Below, one piece after another: positions 1-13,109 of a DNA stretch of 64,000 bases. Position numbers and translations under genes: made by a program. Each line of letters begins with the position of its first letter. The first letter of the stretch is position 1. The notes beneath the pieces are model-generated. The model saw only the letters and a list, made by a program, of their open reading frames with translations. It was not told where the DNA came from and made no database searches. The DNA is from Ceratodon purpureus (Eukaryota > Streptophyta > Bryopsida > Pseudoditrichales > Ditrichaceae), in NCBI GenBank assembly GCA_014871385.1, contig CM026431.1, forward strand, positions 14,417,094 to 14,481,093, read 5' to 3'.

Positions 1-724
1 AAACTAACATCGAGGAAAATGTTGCCACATGATTGCATCCCAGTTGAGTTCGGTGAATTATACAGTCTTCCTGACGTGAAACGTGCAAGCAATTCATGTC
101 AATACACGAGCAATTTTAATTGGACATTTTCTGCACACGTAACGAAGTGTGAACACAAGAAGCATGCACATAACCCTACTATGACATTCAATATTGATGG
201 ATTCATAAACAGACAGCGTCGGTTCCTGGGATTGAAACAAAGGGCAAGTTACTTATCAAATTTATACTTTTCAAGTTACAAAATATTCATATGCAAGTGG
301 CGTATGGACGATGGCGAGTGAAGATCTGGAATGTCGTGCGCCAACCTATCATGTTCCTTTAACTGAAGAGCAGTGTGGGGAAAAAGGAAACTTGAGAAAG
401 AGGAAGCGCTTGGACCCCAGTCGTCACGCCTCCTCTTATTGCTCCTCGTCTCCTCCCAGACTCTGCATTCCGTTCTTTTATCACCAGGGCCGATCCGAAG
501 AGTGGAATTTAATCCCAGATCGCCAGTAAACGCAGATTCGGCAATCAGAATATTGAGTGCAATGCAGAAGACATGCAACAGAGATTGTGATCTGATCACT
601 GTTGCCTGGAGTAGAAACTCATGTGATTTGATATGTTCATTGGTAAGACTGAAGTAGGCTAAATCCATTGATGCTAAATGCGTGTGACCACTCTCACCTG
701 CGATTCTTTCAGCGGAATAATGTA
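1..724. other. upstream region of the RNase H-like gene
   Basis: No independent gene is supported here. A splice donor (GTAAGA at 643) and a matching acceptor (AG at 711-712) suggest that an upstream exon belongs to the RNase H-like gene that follows. Whether that exon is 5' UTR or coding cannot be settled from sequence alone. Confidence 0.4.
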
Positions 725-2027
725 ATGGGCGCTAGAGCGCAGCCCCAGTCGCCATGGATTCTCTATTTCGATGGCGCGACGAGGGACACTGGAGGCAACC
801 CAGCCGGGATCGGGGCCGTACTCAAGAACAGCCGCGGCCACACGGTGGTGGAGTTGAAAAAACTGATAAGCCCAGGCGTGACTTCGGGACAGGCCAAGTA
901 CAAAGCCCTCATCGCCGGCTTGAAGAAGGCACTCTCGCTGGGCGTGGAGTACATGCTCGTGAAGGGCGACTCACGCCTCATCCACAGCCAGGTAACACTG
1001 ACCCACTCTCAGCGTGATCTCCAAACCCTAGCTAATTTGTGAGTGGATCAAGCGAACCCACATTGAGATCAACCAATTCAATTTAGATATGGAAGGCCAT
1101 GGGTTGAACCAGAATGGTGACTCTCGCTCTCTCCCACAGGTTGTGGGACATTCCAGCGTTCAAGACGACAGGCTGGTGGAGTACCAACGCAAAGTGATGA
1201 CGCTGTCGAAGGATTTTCGCGCTCTGTTCATGGAACGAATCTCCAGAGAGGAAAATATGCGCGCAGACCGGTTAGCAAACGACGCTATTGACGAGGAGCT
1301 GCAGGTCGTGGACAGCTTGTCGGAGTATATCGACAAGGAATGGACCTCGAACGAGAAGCACGCTTCGCAGCAACACGCGGTGCACACGCACACGCACTCA
1401 TATCACCATAGCCGCCCACTCTCACATCCGCTGCCTCTTCCGGCACCGCACCTCAAGGTGAAGCCGGTGGCTTCGGTGTCACCGCATGTTGTGAAACGAC
1501 ATATCGGACCGGCTATTGACAACAAAGTGGCAATGAAGGGTGATGATGACAGTCTCCCGAGTAGATCCCGGCTCTTCTGCTCGGACGAGGAGTCGTCGTT
1601 CAAGGTGGAAGAAAAGTCTCCTGATGTGAGGAATCTCTCCCAGCATGTTCAAGCTGCGGCCAAGTCCAGAAGGAAGCCAGGATGTAGTCGACTCTTAAGC
1701 ACCAGCCCCCACAAACCAGAGATTTCTGCGTCGTCGCTGTTGCCGCGTTTGGACTGCCTCGAAGACAAGTTGGATATCTTGCCATTCTCTACAGATGAGT
1801 CTACTGCAGCCTCACAAGAGAACATGCAGCAAGCGGAAGGGGATTCCTCTGGAAGTAATGGCACTGGTGAGCAGGGCGGGTACTTACCATGTACCGTTGC
1901 GAGGTATGGAACCATTTCCAACACAAGCGACGAGTCTTTGAGCGGCGACGAGTTATCTGAATCAGACTATGAAAGGCTGGTCAAAACTCTACTCAAAGGA
2001 TTCTTTCAAAGGAGAAAAAGAAACTAG
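725..2027 (+). CDS. RNase H-like domain protein, two exons
   Basis: Exons 725-991 and 1140-2027 join in phase 0 to give 384 residues. Residues about 10-140 form an RNase HI / reverse-transcriptase-like fold: the first acidic residue lies in YFDG (D16), then AGIGAVL, then KYKALIAGLKKAL, a second Asp in VKGDS (D82), and the last in NMRADRLAN (D132). Active enzymes have Glu before the Tyr of the helix motif; here it is Lys58, so RNA-hydrolysing activity is doubtful. The remaining C-terminal 240 residues are Ser/Glu-rich, look disordered and end in a basic patch. Plant homologues are cleaved-transposon-like RNase H proteins of unknown role. The start at 725 is the first Met just before the domain; an upstream exon ending at 642 would splice to 713 in frame and could lengthen the N terminus. 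Confidence 0.75.
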
Positions 2028-3562
2028 GTCATAGAGATAGACTATCATGTCAAGCTCCAAGTATCAACTCAAATTGCGAGTTTAATTGCGAGTTTGCATA
2101 GGGACTTTTCACCAATCTGCAGAAACTGTAAACAGTTGCGTTGATTATCTCGCTAGGAAAGAAGAAACAAGGCTAATTCTGCAGACAGCCTAGAAGCAAT
2201 CACCTTAGTGACCGCCTAGATTCTACCCTACCTCTATTGCGAGGACTGAACCATGTCAACATTTAAGACTAATATACAATTACACCTAGTTAGAGGAGAT
2301 ATAGTGCCAGGAACTATATTGCCACAAACTACCAGAAGGAATGTTCTGAAAAAGCCAATAAGTTGCCTTAACAATGGAAATCCAAGGTTGTAGACTGGAG
2401 AATAAGTTACTTAGAGCTCTCATCGACTTGACGTGGATGCACAGAACTGGGCACCCACAAAATTCTCCTGCTACTGAAGGTTGCACTAAGAGAAGGGGAG
2501 GACACCTGAAAAAGCAAGACTACTTTTGTAGCATCTCTTCACCCTACCAGCACTCTAGTACAGAACTTAATCCAGATAAGCACCATAACATCACCAAGTT
2601 CCTGGAGGAAATAAACTTCAGTCTTCACTGCTGCTTCAGTGAACCTCCTCCATCAGTTCGTTGTACTGTATACAGTTGCATTACAACAAATTGCGTACAC
2701 CGAAGGTACAGAAGAGCCTTTACAGACACCAGATAAGCAGGTCTTAATCTTTGGCCGCTATGTTGGATGAGAATCCAAATCTGTTGGCATTACTAGATTG
2801 GATCATGGATACTCCCTCCGGATCAGCTTGCCTGGTCATCTTGTGCTGTTGGTACCACTTCGTCCTCTCTATTACAACAAGCCAAAACCACATTAGTACA
2901 GGAAACCCTAGCGACTACTTTCTCTTCAGATAGACTAGATATCCGACTAATATGCATTTGCTCTGATCTTCCTACTGGAAGATAAAAGAAACTAAAACAG
3001 AAAACACTAATGTTCGAACTTAGACTACTCAATAAATTGCTAATAATTGAGCATCTACACGAGGTTATAGTGCAGTTTTCTACTACACCTCGCAACTTTC
3101 CAAATAACGAATAATCTAGTTCAAGACACTTAACTCCAGTTCAAAACTTGCGACTCAATTGTTTCCCTCAGCGTCTTGCTCTAACACTACGCAGAAAATC
3201 ACTCTGGAAGTCTATCCAAAAACTCACACAATTACATAGTTCTATTCTTTTAAACAAAACGAATTAAAGATATTCACAGAGCACAAAACATGGCTAAAAC
3301 ATGTAATTGTGTACAAAATTAAGTGTTCAGTACTGGAGACATTGACAACAAGTACGGGTACGAGAGGGGGACACTGCAAATGATTGCCTAATATACACGA
3401 AAATTAAACAGAATGAGATCAGGAACTCCAGCCATAAGCTACAACTAATAGAAACATTGCAGGGAAGAAAACATAAGCATGAGGAATATTTGAAGAAAAA
3501 ATTGATTTATGTTGTCAAAATTGTGGTATGTCCTAAAATGTATCTAAAAGAAAATAAATAGA
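2028..3562. other. gene-free spacer
   Basis: This is the convergent interval between the RNase H-like gene and the receptor-like protein. It contains only short unsupported ORFs and presumably both 3' UTRs. I see no RNA gene or repeat in it. Confidence 0.5.
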
Positions 3563-6500
3563 CTAGCGCCTGATGATCTGGTCATAGGGCATACCAACGA
3601 GCTGATGGGGAAGGTTGAAATTGTAGTCCTCCTGGGCATTTCTTCTCTGAATGTAGTAATAAGCCCCACCCACCAGTATGGCAGCAGCTAGCAGCACCCC
3701 TATCACTAATACTGCTTTAGCTGCAGGAGACATGCCTCCCTTTTTCCATTTGTAAGGGCAGTCCGGCAGTGATGGAACTCCGCAGAGACCTTGGTTTCCT
3801 GCCAAGTTAATGTAGCCACCATGGACCCCAATAGCATAGATGGACTCTGGAACAGGCCCAGATAACCGATTGTTGTCTAGTCGTCTGTAAATTAGCAACA
3901 ATAATTTAACCGTCAGTTTCGAAGATTTCAAATAATACAGTCATATACAAGAAGATTAAGTTCCATCGAGAATACGTTTCGTGGCTATAATAGAGGAACA
4001 GTAACGAGACTTACAAATGTTGCATTCGTGAAGAGCCCAGGCTGATAGGAATTGGACCCTCAAGAGCGTTGAAAGACAAGTCCCTGTGAAAAACAATAAC
4101 TTGAGCTTCAGTAACAGAATCCGAAATCGCACGTGTCCAGCTGCTATGTTCTTAACACAGTTACCATTATAGGCCAGGAAAAGGCACTAATGTGATCCAA
4201 GGGGGTACTGCAAGTAATTCGGGAATCGCTAACACTCACAAAGAAACCAAGCTGCTTGCTCCGAAGTTGTCAGGTAGGGTACCGGCGATCTTGTTACTGC
4301 TCGCATTTCTGCATTAGAGAACAGCCATAACTTAGGAAATCATGAAATTACTCAACCTTTAACGCACTGTAATTAGGGAGTTTTAAATGTCACTGAACCT
4401 CCATCCTGAGATCACTCTTACCCTACATTGAGCACAGAAGTAAATTTTTTGGTGATAAAGCATATCTTGTAAATCCTAATTCCGAGAGAGGTCTTTCAAG
4501 GAGAATAGCTTTCGCTCTCAACAGTTGAATACTACGAAAATGGCTGGTAAAAATAGGGGTGCCTTACAGTGATATAAGATGGGACAGGTCAGTAATCTGA
4601 GCTGGGAGAAGACCAGTAAGCCCTTGTTCGGCAATATTCCTGAACAATTGATGCCACTCATTATTTCACAATGAGAAACAGATTCACTGTTGGTCCCATC
4701 CCTATGTTAACACAAAGACAATGGAACCCTTGAATAACACGAATAAAAACATTGGGGAAATGCAATGGGATCATTTTGAGTCCTCAGTAATTTTAGTAGC
4801 TATAGTTCCATCAGTTTCTAATCGTCAAAGTAGAGTGACTGTAAAGTTAAACAAAGACCTAACAAATAACAAGATTAAGGCTGCAAATTACACAACGAAA
4901 CTATCACAGATCAAGTAGTAACGCTGGTACAAAAAATGAGGCAACAAAGAGCTCACATGTGAGTGATGACAAGAGACGCTCCATCAGCTGCAAGGTTACA
5001 TGTAACCCCTTCCCATGCATCCCACTCCGTCGGCGCACAAGGATCTCCGTTCCAACCCATCCTTGCAGGCACGTTCAATGCTGTTTTCAAGGCATGCATG
5101 GCCGCAGCTGTTCAAACGGAAAAAAATGTCAGCAAAAAGTAGGAAATCCCTCCCGTTGCCGTATCCTAGAGTTTACGCTCACATTAGAGAGAGATAAATT
5201 ATGAGTAGCAGCCCTCCTCTATATTACAGAGGAAAACCCTTTAAATATCGAAATAACCCCGGTGCAACGACGAAAAAGAATACTAAAATCCGGAATACCT
5301 GGATGGGAACTAAAGCGTGAAATAAGCTGGAAGCCATTCTTCTAGAAAGGTAAATAACTATGAGATTGATTCACTGGCAGACTAGAAGTAATATTATACT
5401 CAAGGAAGTTATACTAACCTTCGGTGATGTTAGTCGCAATGTCGGCCTTCAAGATTGCCAAGACTTCAAGCCCACATATCACGGGACTTCCAACTTGCGG
5501 GATGAATGAGATGACCAGATTACCACCAGTCAAGTTCCTCACAGTATACAGGAAGTCGAAAGCAGTGTTTGCTCCCACACGCTGGAAAAGATCCAGACCA
5601 CTCAGAACCACCACATTATTGATTGAAACGTTAAACACTCGTTGCCCTGCTGCCGTCACATTTGGATCGATCTCCGCGAAATGAAACCACACCTGGTAGT
5701 CCAGCTTAGCATCAACCAGATAATTGTATATAATGGGAATACCGGGCTGCACAACATATCGACATGTCTGATACAAACGTGCTGGCCAGTAATCCGGAGC
5801 CACATTGGCACCGGCAATGGCCTGACTAGTAGAGTAAAATTGCTTCAAGTTGTTAGTGTATTCGTCATCAACTTCCCAGGAGCGCCCGCCCTGGTCAGTC
5901 ACGTTGTCAAAGCCTGGACCAAAAGATACATCTCCTGCGGTTATTCTACCGTAATTGGCCACTATCACGCTCTGCCCAGTGGAATTCGACATGTACGAGG
6001 CTTCATCCACTTGTAGAAGCTCAAGTGAACCTATAACAGGTGCGTCCGTCCCAATGCTGTAGAAGCAGATTGTTGCAGATCCATCATGAATGAAGGCGTA
6101 CAAATCCGAATATGCACCGTAATTGTCAGTTTCGTCAGCCCACGGGTACCGCCAGCTGAACACAACAGTACCCTCCACGGAGACGTCAAAACTAGGAGAG
6201 TGGGTCAAATTGTCGTAGTTGTTGTATGCAAAGAACATCTGAATCATATACCGACCAACAGGCACACCAATCTCGTAGCAATTCTTCTTGCCTTCTGAGA
6301 TGGGGAAGTAGCGGAGGCTCCTCTCTTGTTCTGCTCGAAAATTCTGAGGGGTGGAGACGTTAGCTACAGCTCCACCGGAGAAGTAATTATCCGCCAGCCA
6401 CGTCTGACTGACATTGTTAGAGAAATTGCGATAGCCCCCACAATCAATTGCTACATGGTAACCTGCAGCACATGACCACATTTTTAGTCACTCCACTGAT

Positions 6501-7013
6501 GCTATGAGTTACCTACATTCTTTCAGAAACAGAGAGAGCACGAGATATCGTCCAATCTGTCTTTTCTAGAAAATGGATTTCACATAAACTCTTAGAAATG
6601 CGAAGACATCTACTGTAGCATCTGTGCCGTATGACTTCTACAAAACACTCGTATACATAGAGAGCACTCCCCGAAAAACAAAATCAAACCTATATTATGC
6701 TACCACATCAAAAAGATTCACAATTCAGAACAGTAGCTAGTACTGAGACAAGAATGCATTGATGTACGATAGAATGCCACTGTGCAATGGAAACAAAGAC
6801 CCTTGCATGCGAGCTTCAAAAGGTGAAGTAAAACACAGCAAAACCTCTCTGAATCCACCCGTAGCGCAAATCCATAAGATCAAACTCAGACGTAGCCGCA
6901 ACCAAAGGCAAACAGAGCGGAGGTGGACATTGTAAGCACATACCTCCAGAAATAGCAAGAGACGAGTGCAAAAAACCTAAGAGGCACAACCCCACTAAAA
7001 CGAAGCGCGCCAT
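3563..7013 (-). CDS. malectin-like/LRR receptor-like protein, no kinase
   Basis: Seven exons on the minus strand: 7013-6944, 6462-5419, 5107-4957, 4639-4568, 4308-4240, 4083-4015 and 3884-3563. The joined frame is open for 598 residues. Order: signal peptide (residues 1-22), malectin-like domain (about 25-368, opening with VAIDCGG), the junction motif GWNGDPC near 390, three to four LRRs on exons of 69-72 bp, the LRR cap NQGLCGVPSLPDC, one membrane helix (about 548-570) and a 28-residue tail. This is the plan of plant di-glucose-binding LRR proteins such as Arabidopsis RLP4. It should sit in the plasma membrane, bind cell-wall sugars or a peptide, and need a partner kinase to signal. A Met four codons upstream (7025) is an alternative start. 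Confidence 0.9.
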
Positions 7014-7025
7014 GGAGCTCAGCAC

Positions 7026-10000
7026 TCCACAACAGGGCGGAGCACTCCACCCGGTTCAAGATTCACTCCTGCAGATGCACGGCCTCCCAGACCTCACCGG
7101 CGTGTTCTTCACAGTTGGCGACCCCAATGTCTGCCACCATTCCACCACCAGATCCCCACACAGGTCCTAATTCCTCCAACTCAACCAAAAAAAACCTTCC
7201 TCAAGCTCTAAAACCGCCGCTACCAAAACTGGAGCTCCTCAACTCTCCACTCAAAATCCAAGAAAGTACTCCAAAAACGGCGCCCCCTCCACCGACTCCA
7301 CCAACCCGCTGTCGCCGAAAGAAGCTCCCACTCCAATGCACGAACCCTCACTCCCGCAACGAGATCGAAACGTCCTCCACTCAAACTAACAAAGCTCCGC
7401 ACCGAAACAAAACGCTCCCCCGAAACCACGCAATGCCACCGAAACCATCCACACACTCCCAGTGTACCCGCTCCACGACACCAGAAAACCAAACTCCACC
7501 AACGATCCTAACCTCGTCACAGAGCTCGTCACAAACTCCCTACACTAATGCAAACCTCAACCTCCACCTCCAACCTCGGAGCACATCAACCAGCGAACCT
7601 TCCTGCACAAGGCCAAAAACTAGCAACAAGACGCCACGAAATCTACACAGCACATGTCCCGGGCATCATAGCCACGTCCTGAGCTCGTATCATAAGTCCA
7701 CCAGCGACAAACTTCCTGTACCTGACTTGTGAAGCTGCAACCTGGAACTGGCAACCTGGACCTGAACCCTGCGAACTGGAAGTGCAGGAGAGGCTGAGCC
7801 CGGAGGTGCAGGAGATGCTGCACTGCACTGCACTGTACTGCACTGTTGTGATGAGCGTGCGATCCCGGCGTGTGCGACGAGACGAGGCTGGCAATGTGGG
7901 GAATGCGGGAGGCGCGGATCTGGGCGAGGGTGAGGCGAGCGAGCGTCGACGGTGGCGGCGATGGCGATGGTGATGGCGCGCATTGAAGGCTCTCGCAAAT
8001 ACAGTGCCACAGTGCCACTTGACTCTCGGGGCCTCCCACGCTCCTTCTGCTCATGCTCCCGTCTTCTCTTCGTACTAATCCGTCTTTACTTGGACTAAAC
8101 GAGACGCTTACCCTCCGTCACGTCCATCTACCATATTCTAGTTTTTTTACTCTTAAATCTTGGTTTGAGGTAGATATTGGCAGTTTGGGGTAGAGTGACG
8201 GTTTTGGGTGTGAGGGTGGTTAATCTGGGTTTAGTTGGATGAATGAGTGATTAGAGGGAGTAATCGGGGTTAGAGCAGGGCAGTCGGGACTAATGAGGAA
8301 TGGATGCGGGAACTTGGGGGGCCCGGCGCCGAAGGAGTTGAAGGGAGGCGGTGGTTTATTTGATTGATTTGGCAGCTTCCTTCCGCTTTGGAGTTGAAGA
8401 GGGGGGGCTGTGTCCGAAACTTGCGAGGTTGATTGGATTTGTTGGTGGTTTCTGCCTATTTTATTCTCGTGTGAAAGGGGATCCACTTGGGAAGGGCGTT
8501 TGGTCTATGCTTAATTCTAGGAAAGGATATTCCTCATTTAATTCTCATCTTTTTCAATTCTTCATGAATTCTTCTTCGTTCTATTTTAGCACATTTTTAA
8601 ATACATTGTTGAACCTTTTCTAATTAGAATTCAATTTCTTTTCTTAAAGTAAGACAATTTCAATGTCATTTCATTAGTTTGATATCATAATAATAACAAA
8701 GATATTGAATTCTCTCACAAAGGTTAAATGAATTTCATATTTAAAACATTTCAATATTCTTGAATATTAAAAATCTGATTTTATATATTTGAATCAATTA
8801 ATGATTCTTGGCACTTTGCAAGTAAATTCCTTTTTCTCTAGATGCTAAAAAGCTATGGTGGGGATAATCTTACTTGAATCTTGTAAGATTGTTTAAATGT
8901 AAGCCATTAATAGACAATGTTGGTTTTCAATGTCATATTTGACATGTGTAGTACTAGGAAAATGAATATGTATTGATATTGAAATAATTGGTCATGAATG
9001 TTGTAATACTATTTAGTGTCAAATAATGAAAAGGTAAATTGTTTAAACAAAAAATTTAATGATCTAAATAATATCTACTAACAAGTTAAACAATGTTACT
9101 TAAGATTTGTAGTGTCAATATAATACAAGCATCATTTGAACATTATCGTAACAAATACAATTTAAACTTTACACAATTATTGAAAACTCAAACAATTGCA
9201 ATTTAGAAACAATTTAGAAACAAGTTACACTACATACCAAGAACTATGACAAAGAAGTTTTAAAATTTGTAATTAGCCTATTGAACTTGTCTTGGGGACA
9301 ACTTGAATTCACAATGACAAAAAAAAAGTGAAAAATACTCTTAATTTGTAATACTGTATCACTATAGCAAGTTCATGACCTGGTGAAAGAATATTTATTT
9401 TTTTTGAAAAAATAAGGTTTGCCTCTAAAAAAATGAATTCTTCAATTTTTGTTTTTTCAAAAAAAGACTAGTAAAAATGGGCTTAAATGACTTAGAGATA
9501 GCAAAATATGGAAGAAACTAATTTATTCTATTTTTGTTTTTTTATCTTCATGATTTTCTATTTTTTACACTTTTTATTTTTAGAATTATTTTTATACAAC
9601 CCTGCTACAGTACTATGGTATACGGGACCTTACTTGCAATTCTATTGAATGGAAAATGACCAAATGATACAACTTTGAGATGGGAGGGAACACTTTTGAA
9701 ATGGGTATATATACTTCCACAATACATGCGGTCTTTTTCAGGATCATGCAATAGTGTATCTACCTTGGAGGTACATGCCGCGATTACTGCACCCTCGCTC
9801 GCATAAAAGCGAGGTCATGTGTCATGGAAGAGTGACCACTTGCGAAATTGGGCTTGTCACTGACGTGCAAGGTACTCAGCATCAATTATAAGCATGCTGT
9901 CTCAAGGTAACAGTAGACCTGATATTCAATTCAATCATATGATTCAGAGGTTTGCAAGAAAGTCTATGACAAGGCATGCTTCATGTGCTGATGTCCTTGC

Positions 10001-11116
10001 AACAATAGAAATTCCTCATGTAGTTTCTGTTCAGGAATGACAGACTGGAGGTTGTACAGAAGCAGTTATCACATGATCTAAGTCACAGCAAAATGGGCCA
10101 CCAGAAAACTGTTTGGCTTTCTACACCCACATCACCAAGCCTGTGTAGTACTCCTACATAAGTTTAAAAGAAAGAGAACCTCAAGTGAGACAAAAAACTT
10201 GGGGAGAAGTTATTGCTGGAGGTGGAAAGGCAGGCTGCACTCATTCCTAAGCAGCCTAAAAAAAGTGAGTGACAAAGCCTATACTTGGAACTCTGTAGCT
10301 CTACGTCAGATGATCTGATGTAAACGGAACTGTGCAGATCATAGCCATAAGATTCAAAGCGTATCATCATCTCCCCCTTATTAAACTTGTCCTCATTTAC
10401 GTTTGCAGCAGTTTATATCATCTTGAGAAGGTAGTATTCTATGCACACTAAGTTAAAGTTCCACTCTGCAACAACTGCTGCTACAAACCTTGTTACTTAG
10501 CTCGCATTGCCACGCCAATGAATACAGCAGGCAGACAGGCACATGATCACAATAATGTGACAAACTTGAACATGTCTGTTGAACCTAATTTTTTTTGCGT
10601 CCCACTTATCCTGCCTGAACCAGCTCTTAATCGAGAAGTAAAGACTGCCAAATCTTAAATGACAGTTTCAGAGGATTTATTGCGATTGGACTAATTTACT
10701 TCCAACACTGGGAAGGATAGAAATCTTGAACCAAGCTGACACCTACAAGAACTCACTTCCCTTGGAGTCAATGTCAGCCTTCAAAGCCAAAATATGGCTA
10801 ACATGGATATTTGTCAAAGCTCCCTTCGAATCCTACACTTTGGACATACAATCTATGAGAAACTGCCTTCTACGTTTGCATACCATTCAAATTTCAATCC
10901 ACCTGCAACATGAACGAATTGCCAGTAAGCAACCATTTGTATCAAAAAATCTACAGCATCTCCGAAAAAGAAATGCAGTGAATTACTTTGCATTACAACA
11001 CCAACTAATGGAGGTTACAAAGTAGACCATTATTACAATGGCATCAAGAACGTGCCTGCTATGGCAACGTATCGACACTCTCTCCTAATGCAAAGCCAGA
11101 CACAGTTTAAGTCACC
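7026..11116. other. long spacer, AT-rich in its middle
   Basis: 7026-8130 is GC-richer and probably holds the promoter and 5' region of the receptor-like protein; a short CACTG-type run lies at about 7818-7846. From 8630 to 9640 the DNA is very AT-rich with no coding signal. From 9640 to 11100 it is of mixed composition; part may be 3' UTR of the complex I gene. No gene is supported. Confidence 0.45.
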
Positions 11117-11335
11117 TCAATGGTGCTCCTTGGGAGCGGAGAATTTCGACGAAATGCCATCCACAACGAGGTAAACACCAAAAAGCCCCAGGGCAATGCC
11201 CAGACCAGGAGTAGCCCTCTTCAAATGGCCGTTCAGAATCGGATGCTTGCGGTAGTCATCTCGGGACTTGAAGAAGGACCCCGTTTTCACATGGCTAGGG
11301 TTTCCTTTACTCAATTTAAACCCCTCGTTCGCCAT
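11117..11335 (-). CDS. NDUFB3: NADH:ubiquinone oxidoreductase subunit B12 (NDUFB3-like)
   Basis: A single exon of 72 residues. The core matches the plant complex I B12/NDUFB3 family: an FFKSRDDYRKHP-type basic stretch, then RATPGLGIALGLFGVYLVVDG, one membrane helix at about 42-60, and a short hydrophilic C terminus. It is a supernumerary subunit of the membrane arm of mitochondrial complex I with no catalytic residues of its own. The length is normal for plants (about 70 residues). A donor-like GTGAGC on the minus strand near 11869 and an acceptor-like AG just before the start Met suggest a 5' UTR intron, but this is not proven. Confidence 0.88.
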   Translation of the reverse strand: MANEGFKLSKGNPSHVKTGSFFKSRDDYRKHPILNGHLKRATPGLGIALGLFGVYLVVDGISSKFSAPKEHH

Positions 11336-13109
11336 CGCTTCTCGCCTCCTTCAATAAAATCCCAACACAGGACGACACCAACACAAATTCAGCACACGAA
11401 TTGCACGTCTCTCACCCATCAAAAACTAATCAAAACATACTCACACAAAAATCTACACAAAAAACTACGAACAATCGTCAACAATTCCCTATCAATCCTC
11501 CAAAACTTTCTCATCACCTAACTAAAAACTAACACTCTGCATTGCCCTTACTCGATCTGCTCAACCACCGAATCGCCTCAGCCACAAAGAAAAGAATCGA
11601 GTCGCGCATGCACAGGAGAACTAAACCCTACAACGAAGTTACAAGGTCAAGAGTGAACTTAAACCAAGACTTCGACACTCGACTACATTCTCATACAGAT
11701 TAATCCTCTCCTTTACGCGATAGTTGCTCCGCGAAAGAGACAAGCACGAAGCAAAGCCAGGGAGTATCAGAAAACAGTACAGTCCCACGACGATCTCTCC
11801 CTGCAGGTGCAACCAAATGGAACCAAACAAAAACGAAAAGGCAGAGAAAATTTGGACGCGCGTGCTCACCAGAGAGGTGCAGGGGTTGGTGGAGGAGGTG
11901 GTGGCGTGAGCGGTGATGGCGTCCGGGGCGTTGCAAAATCGGTCCGACGGAGTGATGCGCACCAAACCCTAGAGTGTGAAAACCCCGGCGCTTCGCCAAA
12001 TCAGGAGACCCAGGTGCGCATTCGCCTGCGTAATAGATGACATTCATCATACGGATGAATGATCTCATCCATATGCAAGTTATCACGTTCTCATATCTTC
12101 ACATGGAAGTGAATAACAACTCCGGCTCTAATGTGTAAGGGTTGGCGTGAATGAAGTGTATGTTTGTCAGGTATCTTGTATTTTCACATATTCCTAGAAG
12201 GTAGTTTACAATATCAAAGTCTCATTTTAAAAAATAAAATCCAAATACAAACCTATTTTTGTTTTATATTATTTTAGTTTTATTTTTTTTGGGTTTTATA
12301 GATAATTCAATTTTGCCATGTGATTTAGATTCTAAGGTGAAACAAATCATGATTAGTTGATGGCCTCTTATTCCTCCTTAAAGACGTAGTTTTGAAGACA
12401 TTTGCAACATTCTTCACAAAGAACTAGTTTTAAACAAACTTGGAATAGATTGCAATTTAGACCATGGTAACTAAGGAGGTAGATTCTTGACTAAGGTAGT
12501 ATCACCAAAAACCAACACCTTTGAAGACTCGTTGATAGTTAAATGGAACAGTTCGAATGAAAAAAAATTCATACAAATTGGATAATCATAAATAGAATAG
12601 ATAATTTTTTTTTTCAAAACTTGCACAATCATATTGAATTTTCAAACATTTAGAAACTAAGGAACTTCTACTAATTAATGTGAGTGATTCTAAGAACCAA
12701 AAGTAGGAGTTACCAAAACCATGTGCAAGTGCACCAAAAACCAAGGAATGATCTTGGTTTGAGCCTCTTCCATGCTGCCACTTGTTATTTATGCACTAAT
12801 ACAAATTTCATTAACTATTTTGATTATTATGCACCGTGTTGAGTAGAGTTGATCACATAGGACAAGAAAAAGAGCGCTTTTCCGCGTTCTGCAAGTGAGA
12901 AGCTACACTTTTGAAATGAAAAACAACAGGTTTTGTATTAGTGATGCTACTCCCACCTTACATCACAACAAATTTGATAGAACAAAACAACAATTTCCAG
13001 GCCACTGTTTGGGGCCACTATCAAACACAATGTGTTGTGTGAACAAATTCTCTACTTCTCTACCTCTCCACAGTAGCCAATTACATACAAAATGAGAGGA
13101 GATTACTCA
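11336..13109. other. spacer, mostly AT-rich
   Basis: 11640-12040 is GC-richer and probably holds the 5' leader and promoter of the NDUFB3-like gene. 12130-12880 is AT-rich. A segment at 12660-12795 is an inverted copy of 15488-15610 on the other side of the methyltransferase gene. No gene is supported. Confidence 0.45.
12660..12795 (+). repeat. left arm of inverted repeat flanking the O-methyltransferase gene
   Basis: Its reverse complement matches 15488-15610. Shared blocks include ACAAGTGGCA, TGGTTTTTGGT, CACTTGCACATG and TTTTGGTA, in the same order and with similar spacing. The copies are diverged, so the insertion is not recent. Confidence 0.6.

Noticed and set aside
1649..1924. Antisense ORFs across the RNase H-like gene
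   Set aside because: Shadows of the coding strand with no motif.
7115..7732. 205-codon plus-strand ORF upstream of the receptor-like protein
   Set aside because: Pro/Ser/Thr-rich low-complexity composition, no family motif, and it lies in the likely promoter of the opposite-strand gene.
11639..12086. Overlapping minus-strand ORFs of 108 and 128 codons
   Set aside because: Two frames are open over the same GC-rich stretch and neither has family features; probably the 5' leader of the NDUFB3-like gene.
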